A stretch of DNA of 64,000 bases from JAJXWB01 sp965246795 (GTDB lineage Bacteria; Pseudomonadota; Alphaproteobacteria; Rhizobiales; Beijerinckiaceae): positions 310,001 through 374,000 of the forward strand of contig CBDFFN010000013.1 of NCBI GenBank assembly GCA_965246795.1, read 5' to 3'. The notes below the pieces were generated by a model that searched no databases, was not told where the DNA came from, and worked only from the letters and a program-made list of their open reading frames with translations. This document shows positions 53,233 to 61,852 of the stretch, in pieces. Positions within the stretch are counted from its first letter, which is position 1. Each line of letters starts with the position of its first letter. The translations under genes and the position numbers were made by a program.

Positions 53233-53516
53233 CGAACAATCACGAAAAACTGGCGCGCATGGCGAACCAGATTGCCGGCTTCTTCCGGACCTACCCGCAC
53301 GATCAAGCTGTCGCCGGCGTGCAGGAACACATCCAGTCCTTCTGGTCGCCGTCCATGCGCCGCGACCTGCAGGCCTGCATCGACGACGGATCGATCAAGC
53401 TCGACGAACTCGTGATCGCGGCCGCGAAAGAGCTTGCGCCGAAACGCTCTCCTGCAAGGAAAGAGAGAGCCGGCCCAGACGAGGTCGGTGCGATCGACGC
53501 CAGCGACGCGGGCTGA
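53229..53516 (+). CDS. fdsD: Formate dehydrogenase delta subunit
   Basis: 95 residues from a TTG at 53229 that overlaps the fdhD stop (TTGA). LARMANQIAGFFRTYPHDQA followed by VAGVQEHIQSFWSPSMRRDL is the FdsD family core. FdsD is a small helical subunit needed for maturation or stability of FdsGBA. Its C-terminal third (KRSPARKERAGPDEVGAIDA) is charged and probably disordered. Last gene of the operon; a large hairpin follows. Confidence 0.92.
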   Translation: MTNNHEKLARMANQIAGFFRTYPHDQAVAGVQEHIQSFWSPSMRRDLQACIDDGSIKLDELVIAAAKELAPKRSPARKERAGPDEVGAIDASDAG

Positions 53517-53527
53517 TTATCGCGTTG

Positions 53528-53574
53528 GCGCATATCCTCTTCGCAAAAGTCTGCAACTTTTGCGGGATATGCGC
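53528..53574. repeat. Bipartite palindrome between convergent fdsD and ugpC
   Basis: GCGCATATCC (53528-53537) pairs with GGATATGCGC (53565-53574), and CGCAAAAGT (53542-53550) with ACTTTTGCG (53556-53564) around a 5-nt loop. 19 of 21 bases on each side pair, apart from a short left bulge. The layout resembles the common GCATGATC...AAAA...TTTT...GATCATGC palindromes of Hyphomicrobiales. It sits exactly between two convergent genes and may end transcription from both sides. Confidence 0.88.
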
Positions 53575-54647
53575 TAAAGCCGCCGCGTCGTCTTCGCGTC
53601 GAAAAGATGCACAGATTCTGACGGTACATTTAGCGCAAGTAACGCGCCCTGCGGCTGTGAGAGACCGGCGGGCAGCGCGACCGTGAAAACACTGTCTTCG
53701 ACATGGCCATGCACGAGCTTGCCGAGGCCAAGATCTTCGACAAGATCGATCTCGAACGGCAAACCGACACCATCGGCCGCAAAAGTCACGCGCTCCGGCC
53801 GTAGCCCGACGGTGACACGCGCGCCTGGCGTGGCCGCGAGAAAATCCGCAGCCTCGTAGGCAAGCAGTCTTCCGCTGTCGAGTTTCACCTGGCCGGGAGC
53901 CGCAACGGTGCCTGCGAGAAAATTCATCGGCGGTGAGCCGATGAAGCCGCCAACAAAAGTCGTCGCTGGGCGCTCGTAAAGTTCGAGCGGCGCGCCCGCC
54001 TGTTCGACGCGGCCGGCATTCATCACGACAAGCATGTCGGCGAGCGTCATCGCCTCAAGCTGGTCGTGCGTGACATAGACCGAGGTCGTGCCGAGCCGCC
54101 GCTGCAAGCGACGGATCTCGATCCGCATTTGTACGCGGAGTTTTGCATCGAGATTCGAGAGCGGCTCGTCGAAGAGAAACACCGCGGGCTTACGCACGAT
54201 GGCGCGGCCCATCGCGACGCGTTGCCGTTGTCCACCCGACAATTGCTTCGGCCGGCGCGCAAGCATTTCCTCGGTGAGGTCGAGAATGCGAGCTGCCTCT
54301 TTCACTCTTGTGGAAATCTCATCTGCCGGCGTTTTCAGATTGCGCAGGCCGTAAGCCATGTTGTCGTAAACGCTCATATGCGGATAGAGCGCGTAATTCT
54401 GGAACACCATCGCGATGTCGCGCTGCATCGGTTCGAGGTTGTTCACGACGCGACCACCGATAGCGATCGTGCCGCCGGTGATGGTTTCGAGTCCGGCAAT
54501 CATGCGCAGGAGCGTAGATTTTCCGCAGCCGGATGGACCGACAAGCACGCAGAGCCCCTTGTCGGGCACGGCGAACGAGATGCCCTTAACGGCATGCACG
54601 CCGCCGGCATAAGTCTTTTCGACATCGGTGAGGATGAGGTCGGTCAT
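53574..54647 (-). CDS. ugpC: Glycerol-3-phosphate ABC transporter ATPase UgpC
   Basis: 357 residues from the ATG at 54647; the in-frame part upstream is in a hairpin region. MalK-type ATPase: Walker A LVGPSGCGKSTLLRMIAGLE, Q-loop FQNYALYPHMSVYDNMAYGL, signature QLSGGQRQRVAMGRAIVRKP, Walker B VFLFDEPLSNLDAKLR, H-loop YVTHDQLEAMT. The C-terminal TOBE domain (about residues 240-357) is present. Last gene of the ugpBAEC set. UgpC-type ATPases can serve more than one sugar transporter. Confidence 0.92.
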   Translation of the reverse strand: MTDLILTDVEKTYAGGVHAVKGISFAVPDKGLCVLVGPSGCGKSTLLRMIAGLETITGGTIAIGGRVVNNLEPMQRDIAMVFQNYALYPHMSVYDNMAYGLRNLKTPADEISTRVKEAARILDLTEEMLARRPKQLSGGQRQRVAMGRAIVRKPAVFLFDEPLSNLDAKLRVQMRIEIRRLQRRLGTTSVYVTHDQLEAMTLADMLVVMNAGRVEQAGAPLELYERPATTFVGGFIGSPPMNFLAGTVAAPGQVKLDSGRLLAYEAADFLAATPGARVTVGLRPERVTFAADGVGLPFEIDLVEDLGLGKLVHGHVEDSVFTVALPAGLSQPQGALLALNVPSESVHLFDAKTTRRL

Positions 54648-54673
54648 CGGATTGCTTGGAGGCTCGGCCCGCT

Positions 54674-54696
54674 CCCTCCCCCACAAGGGGGGAGGG
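54674..54696. repeat. GC-rich hairpin between ugpE and ugpC
   Basis: CCCTCCCCC (54674-54682) pairs with GGGGGAGGG (54688-54696) around a 5-nt loop. Hairpins of this C-rich type are common REP-like elements in this order. Its position inside the operon suggests a role in limiting ugpC expression or in mRNA stability. Confidence 0.75.
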
Positions 54697-54756
54697 GACG
54701 CCATTCGCGGGAGATTGCAGGCTTGGCAGGTTTCACGCGCGGGTGGCGATCGTTCC

Positions 54757-55605
54757 TCACTTCTCGGTCTCCACGAGACCCTTCACGAAAAGCTTCTGCA
54801 TCAGCACCACCACAGCCACGGGCGGCAACGTAGCGAGCACCGCGGTCGCCATTGCGATCTGCCATTCGGTCAGCGCGTCGTTCGTCGCGACGATCTTGCG
54901 GATGCCGATGGTGATCGTCTCCATGTCGGTGCGCGTCGTGATGAGCAGCGGCCACAGATACTGGTTCCAGCCGTAAATGAAGAGAATGACGAACAGCGCC
55001 GCGATATTCGTACGCGAAAGCGGCAGCAGGATATCGCGGAAGAAACGGAACGGCCCTGCGGCGTCGATCTTCGCGGCCTCCAACAATTCGTCTGGCACGG
55101 TCATGAAGAATTGCCGGAATAACAAAGTCGCCGTTGCCGATGCAATCAACGGCAACGTCAATCCTGCATAAGAGTCGAGCAAGCCGAGATTCGCTGTCAC
55201 GGCATAAGTGGGATAGATGCGCACTTCCACCGGCAGCATCAACGTCAGGAAGATCAGCCAGAAGGCCGCAGAGCGGAACGGAAAGCGAAAATATACGACC
55301 GCATAGGCCGACAGCAGCGAGATGAATATCTTGCCGAGTGCGATGACGACGGCGCTGATCGCCGAATTCAGCATCATGCCGAGCACAGGCGTGCGCGACG
55401 TATTCGAGGCGCCCTCGAACAAAGCGCGGCGATAATTCTCGATCGCATAGGGCCCCGGCGTGATGCCAAGCTGCCCGTTCAAGATCGTCGCGGCATCCTG
55501 CGTCGACGCGACGATGGCGATGTAAACGGGAAATGCGACAATCAGCACGCCCGTCAGCAAAACGAGGTGAGCGGGAAGATTGCCGAAGCGCCGGTTCTCT
55601 ACCAA
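54757..55605 (-). CDS. ugpE: Glycerol-3-phosphate ABC transporter permease UgpE
   Basis: 282 residues, six helices of the MalG type. The EAA loop is LLEAAKIDAAGPFRFFRDIL LPLSRTN, which contacts UgpC. The start GRLPAHLVLLTGVLIVAFPV (first helix; sequence begins MVENRRFGNLP) and the long periplasmic piece NGQLGITPGPYAIENYRRAL match UgpE. It begins 13 bp after ugpA. The gap to ugpC is larger (109 bp) and has a hairpin. Confidence 0.92.
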   Translation of the reverse strand: MVENRRFGNLPAHLVLLTGVLIVAFPVYIAIVASTQDAATILNGQLGITPGPYAIENYRRALFEGASNTSRTPVLGMMLNSAISAVVIALGKIFISLLSAYAVVYFRFPFRSAAFWLIFLTLMLPVEVRIYPTYAVTANLGLLDSYAGLTLPLIASATATLLFRQFFMTVPDELLEAAKIDAAGPFRFFRDILLPLSRTNIAALFVILFIYGWNQYLWPLLITTRTDMETITIGIRKIVATNDALTEWQIAMATAVLATLPPVAVVVLMQKLFVKGLVETEK

Positions 55606-55618
55606 GACGGGGCTCGCA

Positions 55619-56500
55619 TCAGTAGGCGACCTTCCGTTCGACGTAGCGGAACTGGATCGATGTCAGCGCGATGACGATGATCATCAGGATCACCGATTGC
55701 GCCGCCGAGCCGCCGAGATCGCTGCCGACGCGGCCGTCCTGATAGACTTTGTAGACGAGCGTTTCGGTCGCCTTGGCCGGGCCGCCCTGCGTCACGGCAT
55801 CGATGATGCCGAACGTCTCGAAGAAGGCGTAGACGATGTTGACGACGACGAGAAAGAACGTCGTCGGCGACAGCAGCGGAAAGATGATCGTCCAGAAGCG
55901 ACGGAACGGTTTCGCACCATCGATCGCCGCGGCTTCAATCAACGACTTCGGGATCGCTTGCAGTCCCGCAAGGAAGAACAGGAAATTGTAGCTGATCTGC
56001 TTCCATGTTGCGGCGACGATGACGAGCGTCATGGCCTGATTGCCGTTGAGCAGCGGGTTCCAGTCGATGCCCGCCTTGGTGATGACACCGGCGACGACTC
56101 CGAGCGAGGGCTGAAAGAGAAAGGACCACAGCACGCCGGCGATGACAGGCGCGACGGCATAGGGCCAGATCAGCAACGTGCGATAGATGCCGCCGCCCCT
56201 GATCTCGCGATCGGCCGCCAGCGCCAGTACCAGCGCAAGCGACAGCGAGGCCAGTGCCACGATCACGGCGAAAAGCAGCGTCGTGGCGATAGAGCGGAAG
56301 TAAAGTGGATCGGCAAACAGCGTGACGTAGTTCTCGAACCCAACGAATTCGGACGAGGTGCCAAACGCATCTTCAATGAAGAAGCTTTGCTTTACCGCTT
56401 GCGATGCCGGCCAATAAAAAAAGACGATCGTGACAGCAAGCTGCGGCAACAGCAGAAAATATGGCAGCAGCCGGTTGCCGAAGACCGCGCGCTTTTCCAT
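55619..56500 (-). CDS. ugpA: Glycerol-3-phosphate ABC transporter permease UgpA
   Basis: 293 residues, MalF-type permease. The EAA loop is LIEAAAIDGAKPFRRFWTII FPLLSPT. LPYFLLLPQLAVTIVFFYWP is helix 1. AFGTSSEFVGFENYVTLFAD matches the periplasmic loop of UgpA. It forms the membrane pore with UgpE. Located 30 bp after ugpB. Confidence 0.92.
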   Translation of the reverse strand: MEKRAVFGNRLLPYFLLLPQLAVTIVFFYWPASQAVKQSFFIEDAFGTSSEFVGFENYVTLFADPLYFRSIATTLLFAVIVALASLSLALVLALAADREIRGGGIYRTLLIWPYAVAPVIAGVLWSFLFQPSLGVVAGVITKAGIDWNPLLNGNQAMTLVIVAATWKQISYNFLFFLAGLQAIPKSLIEAAAIDGAKPFRRFWTIIFPLLSPTTFFLVVVNIVYAFFETFGIIDAVTQGGPAKATETLVYKVYQDGRVGSDLGGSAAQSVILMIIVIALTSIQFRYVERKVAY

Positions 56501-56530
56501 TTCCGGGTATCGCGGGCTTCGCTATTCCGA

Positions 56531-57838
56531 CTATCGCGTCGCCGTCCGCTCAAATGCACGAAGCATCGCGTTACCGCGCTCCACAGCGGCTTCAAGCGCG
56601 GCTTTCGGCGTCTTCTTGTTATCGAGTGCCTGCTCAATTTCCTCGGCCCAAACGTCGCGGATCTGCACGAGATTGCCGAAGCGTAGGCCACGCGAATTTT
56701 CGGTCGGCGCCTTGTTGGTCAGTTCTTTCAGCGGCGTCTCAAGGATCGACATCTTGTCGTAGAAGCCCGACGCCTTCGTCTTGTCGTAAGCGGCCTTCGT
56801 GATCGGCAGATAGCCCGACTTCTCATGCAGATCGACCTGACGGTCGGTGCCCGAGAGGAAGCTGAAGAACTTTGCAATACCCTTATATTCGTCTGCACTC
56901 TTGCCACCCATGACCCACAGCGATGCTCCGCCGATGATCGAGTTCTGCGGTGCGCCTTTCACGTCGGGATAGTAGGGCATCGCCATATTGGCGTAGGCGA
57001 ATTTCGCATTGCCCGCGACGTTGCCGTAGAAGCCCGAGGACGTAAGGAAGATCGCGCATTCGCCCGATGTAAAGCGTCCCTCGCCCGTGTTCGTGCGGCC
57101 GGAATACGAGAAGGTCTTGTCCTTCTGCAATTCGACAAGCTCGGTAAGCAGTTTCTCGTGTAAGGGCGTATTGAAGACGAGCTTCGTGCCGAAACCGTCG
57201 AGGCCGTTCGCCTCCGTGCCGATCGGCACATTATGCCAAGCGGAAAACTGCTCGATGAGGTTCCAAGTGATCCATGCGGTCGAGAAACCGCAGGTCGGGT
57301 TCGACGTCACGCGCAGCTTCTTCGCCGCTTCGAAGACGCCGGGCCAAGTCGCGAGCGATGCCTGATCGACGCCCGCCTTTGCAAGCGCGTCCTTGTTGAC
57401 CCACATCACCATCGACGACGAGTTGAAAGGGAACGAGAGCATCTCCCCCTTCACCGTCGAATAATAGCCTGTGATGGCCGGCAAATAGGCTTTCGGATCG
57501 AAAGGCTCGTTGGCCTCTTTCATCAGCGTATAGACCGGCTTCACGGCACCCTTGGCAGCCATCATCGTGGCCGTGCCGACTTCGAAGACCTGCAGGATGT
57601 GAGGTGCACTGCCGGCGCGGAATGCGGCAATGCCGGCGTTCATCGTGTCGGGATAGCCACCCTTGTAGGTGGGAATTACCTTGTAGTCGGACTGGGACGC
57701 ATTGAAGTCGGCGGCGAGCTTGTTGACGACCTCATTGTTGCCGCCAGTCATCGCATGCCACCACTGCAATTCGGTCGCGGCCGATGCGGCCCCGCCGGCA
57801 AACAGCGTCGCAAGAGTGGCAAGAAGAGTGCGTTTCAT
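56531..57838 (-). CDS. ugpB: sn-Glycerol-3-phosphate-binding protein UgpB
   Basis: 435 residues with a signal peptide (MKRTLLATLATLFAGGAASA). It follows E. coli UgpB closely: LQWWHAMTGGNNEVVNKLAA, YKVIPTYKGGYPDTMNAGIA, AFRAGSAPHILQVFEVGTAT and MLSFPFNSSSMVMWVNKDAL. These include residues that contact glycerol phosphate in UgpB. It captures glycerol-3-phosphate or glycerophosphodiesters in the periplasm, usually as a phosphate source. No Pho box was identified. First gene of the operon. Confidence 0.95.
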   Translation of the reverse strand: MKRTLLATLATLFAGGAASAATELQWWHAMTGGNNEVVNKLAADFNASQSDYKVIPTYKGGYPDTMNAGIAAFRAGSAPHILQVFEVGTATMMAAKGAVKPVYTLMKEANEPFDPKAYLPAITGYYSTVKGEMLSFPFNSSSMVMWVNKDALAKAGVDQASLATWPGVFEAAKKLRVTSNPTCGFSTAWITWNLIEQFSAWHNVPIGTEANGLDGFGTKLVFNTPLHEKLLTELVELQKDKTFSYSGRTNTGEGRFTSGECAIFLTSSGFYGNVAGNAKFAYANMAMPYYPDVKGAPQNSIIGGASLWVMGGKSADEYKGIAKFFSFLSGTDRQVDLHEKSGYLPITKAAYDKTKASGFYDKMSILETPLKELTNKAPTENSRGLRFGNLVQIRDVWAEEIEQALDNKKTPKAALEAAVERGNAMLRAFERTATR

Positions 57839-57925
57839 GGACTGGCTCCGGTAAGGATCGTCACGAGGCGTGCATCGTGTTTATGACAGCGGCGCGACAG
57901 CGCAAGTCGTGTCGCGCGAATGAAG

Positions 57926-59518
57926 TCATGCCGCGCGAATGAAGTCGGCAGCCTTCTCACCGATCATGATCGTCGGTGCATTCGTATTGCCACCGATCAG
58001 CGTCGGCATGATCGAGGCGTCGGCGATACGCAGGCCGCGAAGCCCGTGAACACGCAACTGCGCATCCACCACCGATGTCGCGGGGTCGGGACCCATCGTG
58101 CACGTGCCGACCGGGTGATAGACGGTGTCGACGCGCTTGCGGAGCACGTCGCGAATCTGGTCGTCGGTCGTCACGCCCTCCGTCATCATGTCGCGCGTAC
58201 GCAGCGATCGCAGCGACGGCGCATCCATGATCTGCCGCGTGATCTTGAAGCCCGCAACCATCGTCTCGACGTCGGCGGGGTCGCCGAAGAAATTCGGATC
58301 GATGCGCGGCGCTGCGGAGGCATCGGCGCTGTCGAGCGTCACGCTGCCCCGGCTCTTCGGGCGTAAAACGCAGACGTGGCACGAGAAGCCGTGGCCCCAA
58401 TGTTTCTTGCGGCCGTGATCGTCGACCATGCCGATGACGAAATGCAGCTGGATGTCCGGCGCCGGCAGATCCCGCCGGGTTTTCAGGAAGGCGCCGCTTT
58501 CGGCGAAATTCGTCGTGATCGTGCCACGGCGTTCGCGTTTGTAACGCTGCCCTTCTCCGATCAGCTTACGAATGCCATTGATGGAATAGCCGACTGCATC
58601 GATCGAATTCGTGCGGTACGCAAAAGCGAAGTCGGGATGATCCTGCAAGTTCTGCCCGACCGCTGGCGCATGATGCGTCACGCCGATGCCAAGCTCCTTC
58701 AGCTTTGCCGCATCGCCGACGCCGGAGCGCATAAGGATAGCCGGTGTCCCGAAGGCTCCGGCCGCGAGGATCACTTCACGACGCGCGCGCAGCACCTTCC
58801 GCACCTTGCCGACGATGATCTCTGCACCGACCGCGCGGCCGTCTTCGAAAATCACGCGATCAATTTGCGCGCCGGTCACGACATGCAGATTCTTCCGCGT
58901 GTCCATATGCGGATGCAGAAAGGCGCGCGCGGCGCTGCAGCGTTCGCCGTTGATCTGCGTCACCTGATAAACGCCGCAGCCCTCCTGCTCGACGCCATTG
59001 AAGTCGTCGGTGACGGGCAATTGCACCTCGCGGGCCGCATCGAGGAAGCGCTGCTGAAACGGGTTCTCGCTGCGCAGCGGCGCAACATTCAGCGGACCGC
59101 CCTTGCCATGCCAGGCATTGCCGAACTGCTCGTTATTTTCGGAGCGCTTGAAATACGGAAGCACGTCATCGTAAGCCCAGCCCGGATTTCCGAGCGCGGC
59201 CCATTCATCGTAGTCCGTGAGATGGCCGCGGATGTAAACCATCGCGTTGATCGCCGACGAACCGCCGAGCGCTTTTCCGCGCGGCTGGTATCCGACGCGG
59301 CCGCCGAGGCCAGGCTGCGGCACGGTTTCCAGCGCCCAGTTGTTCATCTTGCTCGGCAGCATCGCCGCGGTCATCAGCGGCGTGCGGACCATCCAGCCCT
59401 TGCCGTCACCGCCCGCTTCGACAAGCGCAACCGAAACGGCAGCGTTCTCGCTTAAGCGGCTCGCGACGACGCAACCGCCAGACCCGCCACCAAGGACGAG
59501 ATAGTCGAATTCCTCCAC
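57926..59518 (-). CDS. GMC-family flavin alcohol dehydrogenase (choline dehydrogenase-like)
   Basis: 530 residues. FAD dinucleotide motif YLVLGGGSGGCVVASRLSEN, GMC signature 1 around GKALGGSSAINAMVYIRGH, signature 2 GAFGTPAILMRSGVGDA, and the C-terminal active-site region HPVGTCTMGPDPATSVVDAQ (catalytic His) and GGNTNAPTIMIGEKAADFI. It oxidises an alcohol to an aldehyde. The substrate may be choline or a long-chain or terpenoid alcohol. No betB gene is near. 87 bp upstream of ugpB on the same strand. Confidence 0.93.
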   Translation of the reverse strand: MEEFDYLVLGGGSGGCVVASRLSENAAVSVALVEAGGDGKGWMVRTPLMTAAMLPSKMNNWALETVPQPGLGGRVGYQPRGKALGGSSAINAMVYIRGHLTDYDEWAALGNPGWAYDDVLPYFKRSENNEQFGNAWHGKGGPLNVAPLRSENPFQQRFLDAAREVQLPVTDDFNGVEQEGCGVYQVTQINGERCSAARAFLHPHMDTRKNLHVVTGAQIDRVIFEDGRAVGAEIIVGKVRKVLRARREVILAAGAFGTPAILMRSGVGDAAKLKELGIGVTHHAPAVGQNLQDHPDFAFAYRTNSIDAVGYSINGIRKLIGEGQRYKRERRGTITTNFAESGAFLKTRRDLPAPDIQLHFVIGMVDDHGRKKHWGHGFSCHVCVLRPKSRGSVTLDSADASAAPRIDPNFFGDPADVETMVAGFKITRQIMDAPSLRSLRTRDMMTEGVTTDDQIRDVLRKRVDTVYHPVGTCTMGPDPATSVVDAQLRVHGLRGLRIADASIMPTLIGGNTNAPTIMIGEKAADFIRAA

Positions 59519-59652
59519 TTGCGCGGCGCTCCCCAGCGTTATTTTTCAGCGACTATATCGTCACACCTGTTGCAGCGATAGCAGCGAGATTATCGGGAAC
59601 CTCGATGGTCCTGAGCGGTTGCCTCCCGGCGATTTCGAAAGGAGAGACCAAC

Positions 59653-59907
59653 ATGAAGACGCTTATTGCCGCTGGACTTATCGCCATCTCCATCACGCCG
59701 GTTGCGCTTACTTCAGCAAACGCGCAGGATTTTGGCCGCGACATCGCCCGCGGCGCTATTCGCGGCGCACTTGGCGACAATGGTTATCGCGATCGAGACC
59801 GCGGTGGCTATTACGAGGGCCGGAGCGGATACGGCGGCGGCGACTGCAAGACCGTCACGATCGAGCGCGACGACGGTTCGGTAAAGCGTATTCGCCGCTG
59901 CGACTGA
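59653..59907 (+). CDS. Small secreted protein (hypothetical)
   Basis: 84 residues from the ATG at 59653, with GAAAGGAGAG upstream. Signal peptide MKTLIAAGLIAISITPVALT SANA, then QDFGRDIARGAIRGALGDNG and a Gly/Tyr/Arg-rich middle (YRDRDRGGYYEGRSGYGGGD). The C-terminus CKTVTIERDDGSVKRIRRCD has two Cys, probably a disulfide. Small exported proteins with this CxTxxIxxxDGSxxxxxxC ending recur in Hyphomicrobiales; the function is unknown. A strong terminator follows. Confidence 0.85.
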   Translation: MKTLIAAGLIAISITPVALTSANAQDFGRDIARGAIRGALGDNGYRDRDRGGYYEGRSGYGGGDCKTVTIERDDGSVKRIRRCD

Positions 59908-59930
59908 CCTACATCACAAACGAAATAACA

Positions 59931-59959
59931 AAGGCCCGGAGCGATCCGGGCCTTTTTTG
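59931..59959 (+). terminator. Strong rho-independent terminator
   Basis: Perfect 10-bp stem AAGGCCCGGA (59931-59940) and TCCGGGCCTT (59945-59954), GCGA tetraloop, followed by TTTT. It lies 24 bp after the small secreted protein and just before the stop of the convergent desaturase-like gene. Confidence 0.95.
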
Positions 59960-59961
59960 GT

Positions 59962-60951
59962 TCAGTGAATGCTCGACGCGGACGGTAAAGCGTCGTGCGC
60001 GGCAGATGCATCTTCAGCCACCAGATCAGGACGCACACGTCTGCGCTGACGTATTCCAACCAGGTCCCAGCGCGTCTTCATCACGGTGTCGCAGATACTC
60101 GACGAGCCGAACCCGTCGCTAAAACTGACATTGCCGCGCGTGTGATGTTCGCCGTGCGCTTTGCTCGAAATCGCATGCGCCAGAACGCCATTCAGTCGCG
60201 CGCGCCAGCCCGCAGCCTCCGAGTCTTTGAAAGCTAGGCTGAAATCATAACCGGAATGTTCGTAGAGACCGCCGAACGCGCCGGCGGTCACGATGAACGA
60301 ATGGAACCAGAAATCCGCGCCGCCACCGCCGATCAGGATGAGCGGCACGAGATACGGCAGACCGATCTCAAGGAAATAGTCCGGCAGGCTCATGAAGCAG
60401 GCGCTGATCGAGCGGCCCGCGGCTGTCGAATGATGCACAGCATGCCCGAGCGGCCGCATGAGCGAGACGCGATGCAGGACATACCGGTGCATCGCGTATT
60501 GCACGAAGTCATGTCCGATCGGCATCGCGATGAAGGACAAAAGCCAGATCCAGATGCCGACATTCGTCGGGCCGACAAACGCGAGGCCGAGCCACTCAAC
60601 CGCCATCATTGCCGGCAACAGCACGAACACTTGATTAGCGAGAACGCGCGGCAGAAGCTGGACGTAGCTGCGCGTCTCGAGCGGCCGCACGCGGAAGCGT
60701 GACAGCCGGCCGGTGCTGTCGACCCAATGGAAAGCGAAGCCGAACAGATGGAACGCCGCCATCTGCACGAGCCAGATTTTCACCGAAAGTGGCAGGCTTT
60801 CCAGCAATTTCGACCGTCCAGGGCCTCCGGGCGCACGCGTGCGCCGGCCAAAGCTCTCGTTGCGCCGCCTCTTAGACCGATTTGGGGCAGGACGAAACGT
60901 TGGGCCGTTGTACACGTCGTTTCCGGCGCGATACTTGCCCGCAAGCCACAC
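59962..60951 (-). CDS. Sterol desaturase / fatty-acid hydroxylase family membrane protein
   Basis: Up to 329 residues from a GTG at 60951; the true start may be later, since the first ~50 residues are Arg-rich and not conserved in appearance. Membrane di-iron enzyme with His clusters GHDFVQYAMHRYVLHR, GHAVHHST, YEHSGYDF and HAISSKAHGEHHTRGNVSFS. The family hydroxylates or desaturates sterols, carotenoids and fatty acids. The substrate is unknown. Divergent from the GFA gene with only 17 bp between the starts, which makes the long start doubtful. Confidence 0.87.
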   Translation of the reverse strand: MWLAGKYRAGNDVYNGPTFRPAPNRSKRRRNESFGRRTRAPGGPGRSKLLESLPLSVKIWLVQMAAFHLFGFAFHWVDSTGRLSRFRVRPLETRSYVQLLPRVLANQVFVLLPAMMAVEWLGLAFVGPTNVGIWIWLLSFIAMPIGHDFVQYAMHRYVLHRVSLMRPLGHAVHHSTAAGRSISACFMSLPDYFLEIGLPYLVPLILIGGGGADFWFHSFIVTAGAFGGLYEHSGYDFSLAFKDSEAAGWRARLNGVLAHAISSKAHGEHHTRGNVSFSDGFGSSSICDTVMKTRWDLVGIRQRRRVRPDLVAEDASAAHDALPSASSIH

Positions 60952-60968
60952 TTTTGAAGGACTTCGCC

Positions 60969-61457
60969 ATGCTTTTGAAGGGCTCGTGCCAGTGTGGCGG
61001 CGTCACGTTCCGGGTCGAAACTCATCATCCCGTGCCCTACCAGCGCTGCTATTGCAGCATCTGCCGCAAAATCCAGGGTGGCGGGGGCTATGCGATCAAT
61101 CTCTCCGCCAATTTCGAAACGCTCAAAATCCGCGGCGTCGACAAGATCACGACCTATCACGCGAAGCTGCACGAGCCGGGTCAGCGGACAAAGCGTAGCC
61201 CAGCGGAGCGCACCTTCTGCAGCGTCTGCGGCACCGGGCTCTGGCTCTATGACAAGCGTTGGCCCGACCTGGTCCATCCCTACGCGAGCGTCATAGACAC
61301 CGAATTACCGGTGCCGCCGGAACACACGCATCTGATGCTCGACTTCAAACCTGAATGGGCGGAAGTCGAGAATCACCCGAACGACAAAATGTTCGACGAA
61401 CTTCCGGAAGAGAGCATCGCAGACTGGCACAAGCGCACGGGTATGGAAGCTGACTGA
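60969..61457 (+). CDS. GFA-family zinc protein
   Basis: 162 residues from the ATG at 60969. Zinc ligands: GSCQCGGVTFRV, CYCSICRKIQGGGGYA and FCSVCGTGLWLYD, the Cys pattern of glutathione-dependent formaldehyde-activating enzyme-like (GFA/CENP-V) proteins. Catalytic activity is not shown for most members. Its C-terminus (LMLDFKPEWAEVENHPND) is that of a bacterial subgroup. Function unknown. Confidence 0.92.
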   Translation: MLLKGSCQCGGVTFRVETHHPVPYQRCYCSICRKIQGGGGYAINLSANFETLKIRGVDKITTYHAKLHEPGQRTKRSPAERTFCSVCGTGLWLYDKRWPDLVHPYASVIDTELPVPPEHTHLMLDFKPEWAEVENHPNDKMFDELPEESIADWHKRTGMEAD

Positions 61458-61516
61458 CGGCTCGCGAAGCGCGTCCGCCGCGTGCTAAGCGGGTCGCGAC
61501 TCACGAGGGTTTCGCG

Positions 61517-61852
61517 ATGCGCCTGGCTTTTTCCTGCTCCGTGCTCCTGCTTGCACTGGCCTCGAGCGGCTGCAATGCGCGATCTGCGATGACGCCGCCA
61601 GCTGCAAACGCACCGTCGTCAGCATCGCCCATCGTGATGGCGCAGGGCGGCGACTGCCGCTCCGTCATCGCGCGATACCGCGCCGTCGTGCAGTCGGATG
61701 TGGAGACTGGCAATGCCAACAAGTCGGTCGGCGCGCAGATCGATCGCGAAATCGGCGCTGCCGACGGCGCCTGTGCCGCGGGTCGCGAGTCGGAGGCGCT
61801 GCGCCTCATCGCGTCGAGCAAGGCGCGCCACGGTTATCCCTCAGGAAATTAG
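61517..61852 (+). CDS. Small putative lipoprotein
   Basis: 111 residues. The N-terminus MRLAFSCSVLLLALASSGC is a lipoprotein signal with lipobox LASSGC (Cys19 lipidated). The mature part has a Pro/Ala linker and a helical C-terminal domain (CRSVIARYRAVVQSDVETGN ... IDREIGAADGACAAGRESEA), with two further Cys. No known domain. Its end overlaps the end of the convergent NUDIX gene by 4 bp. Confidence 0.78.
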   Translation: MRLAFSCSVLLLALASSGCNARSAMTPPAANAPSSASPIVMAQGGDCRSVIARYRAVVQSDVETGNANKSVGAQIDREIGAADGACAAGRESEALRLIASSKARHGYPSGN

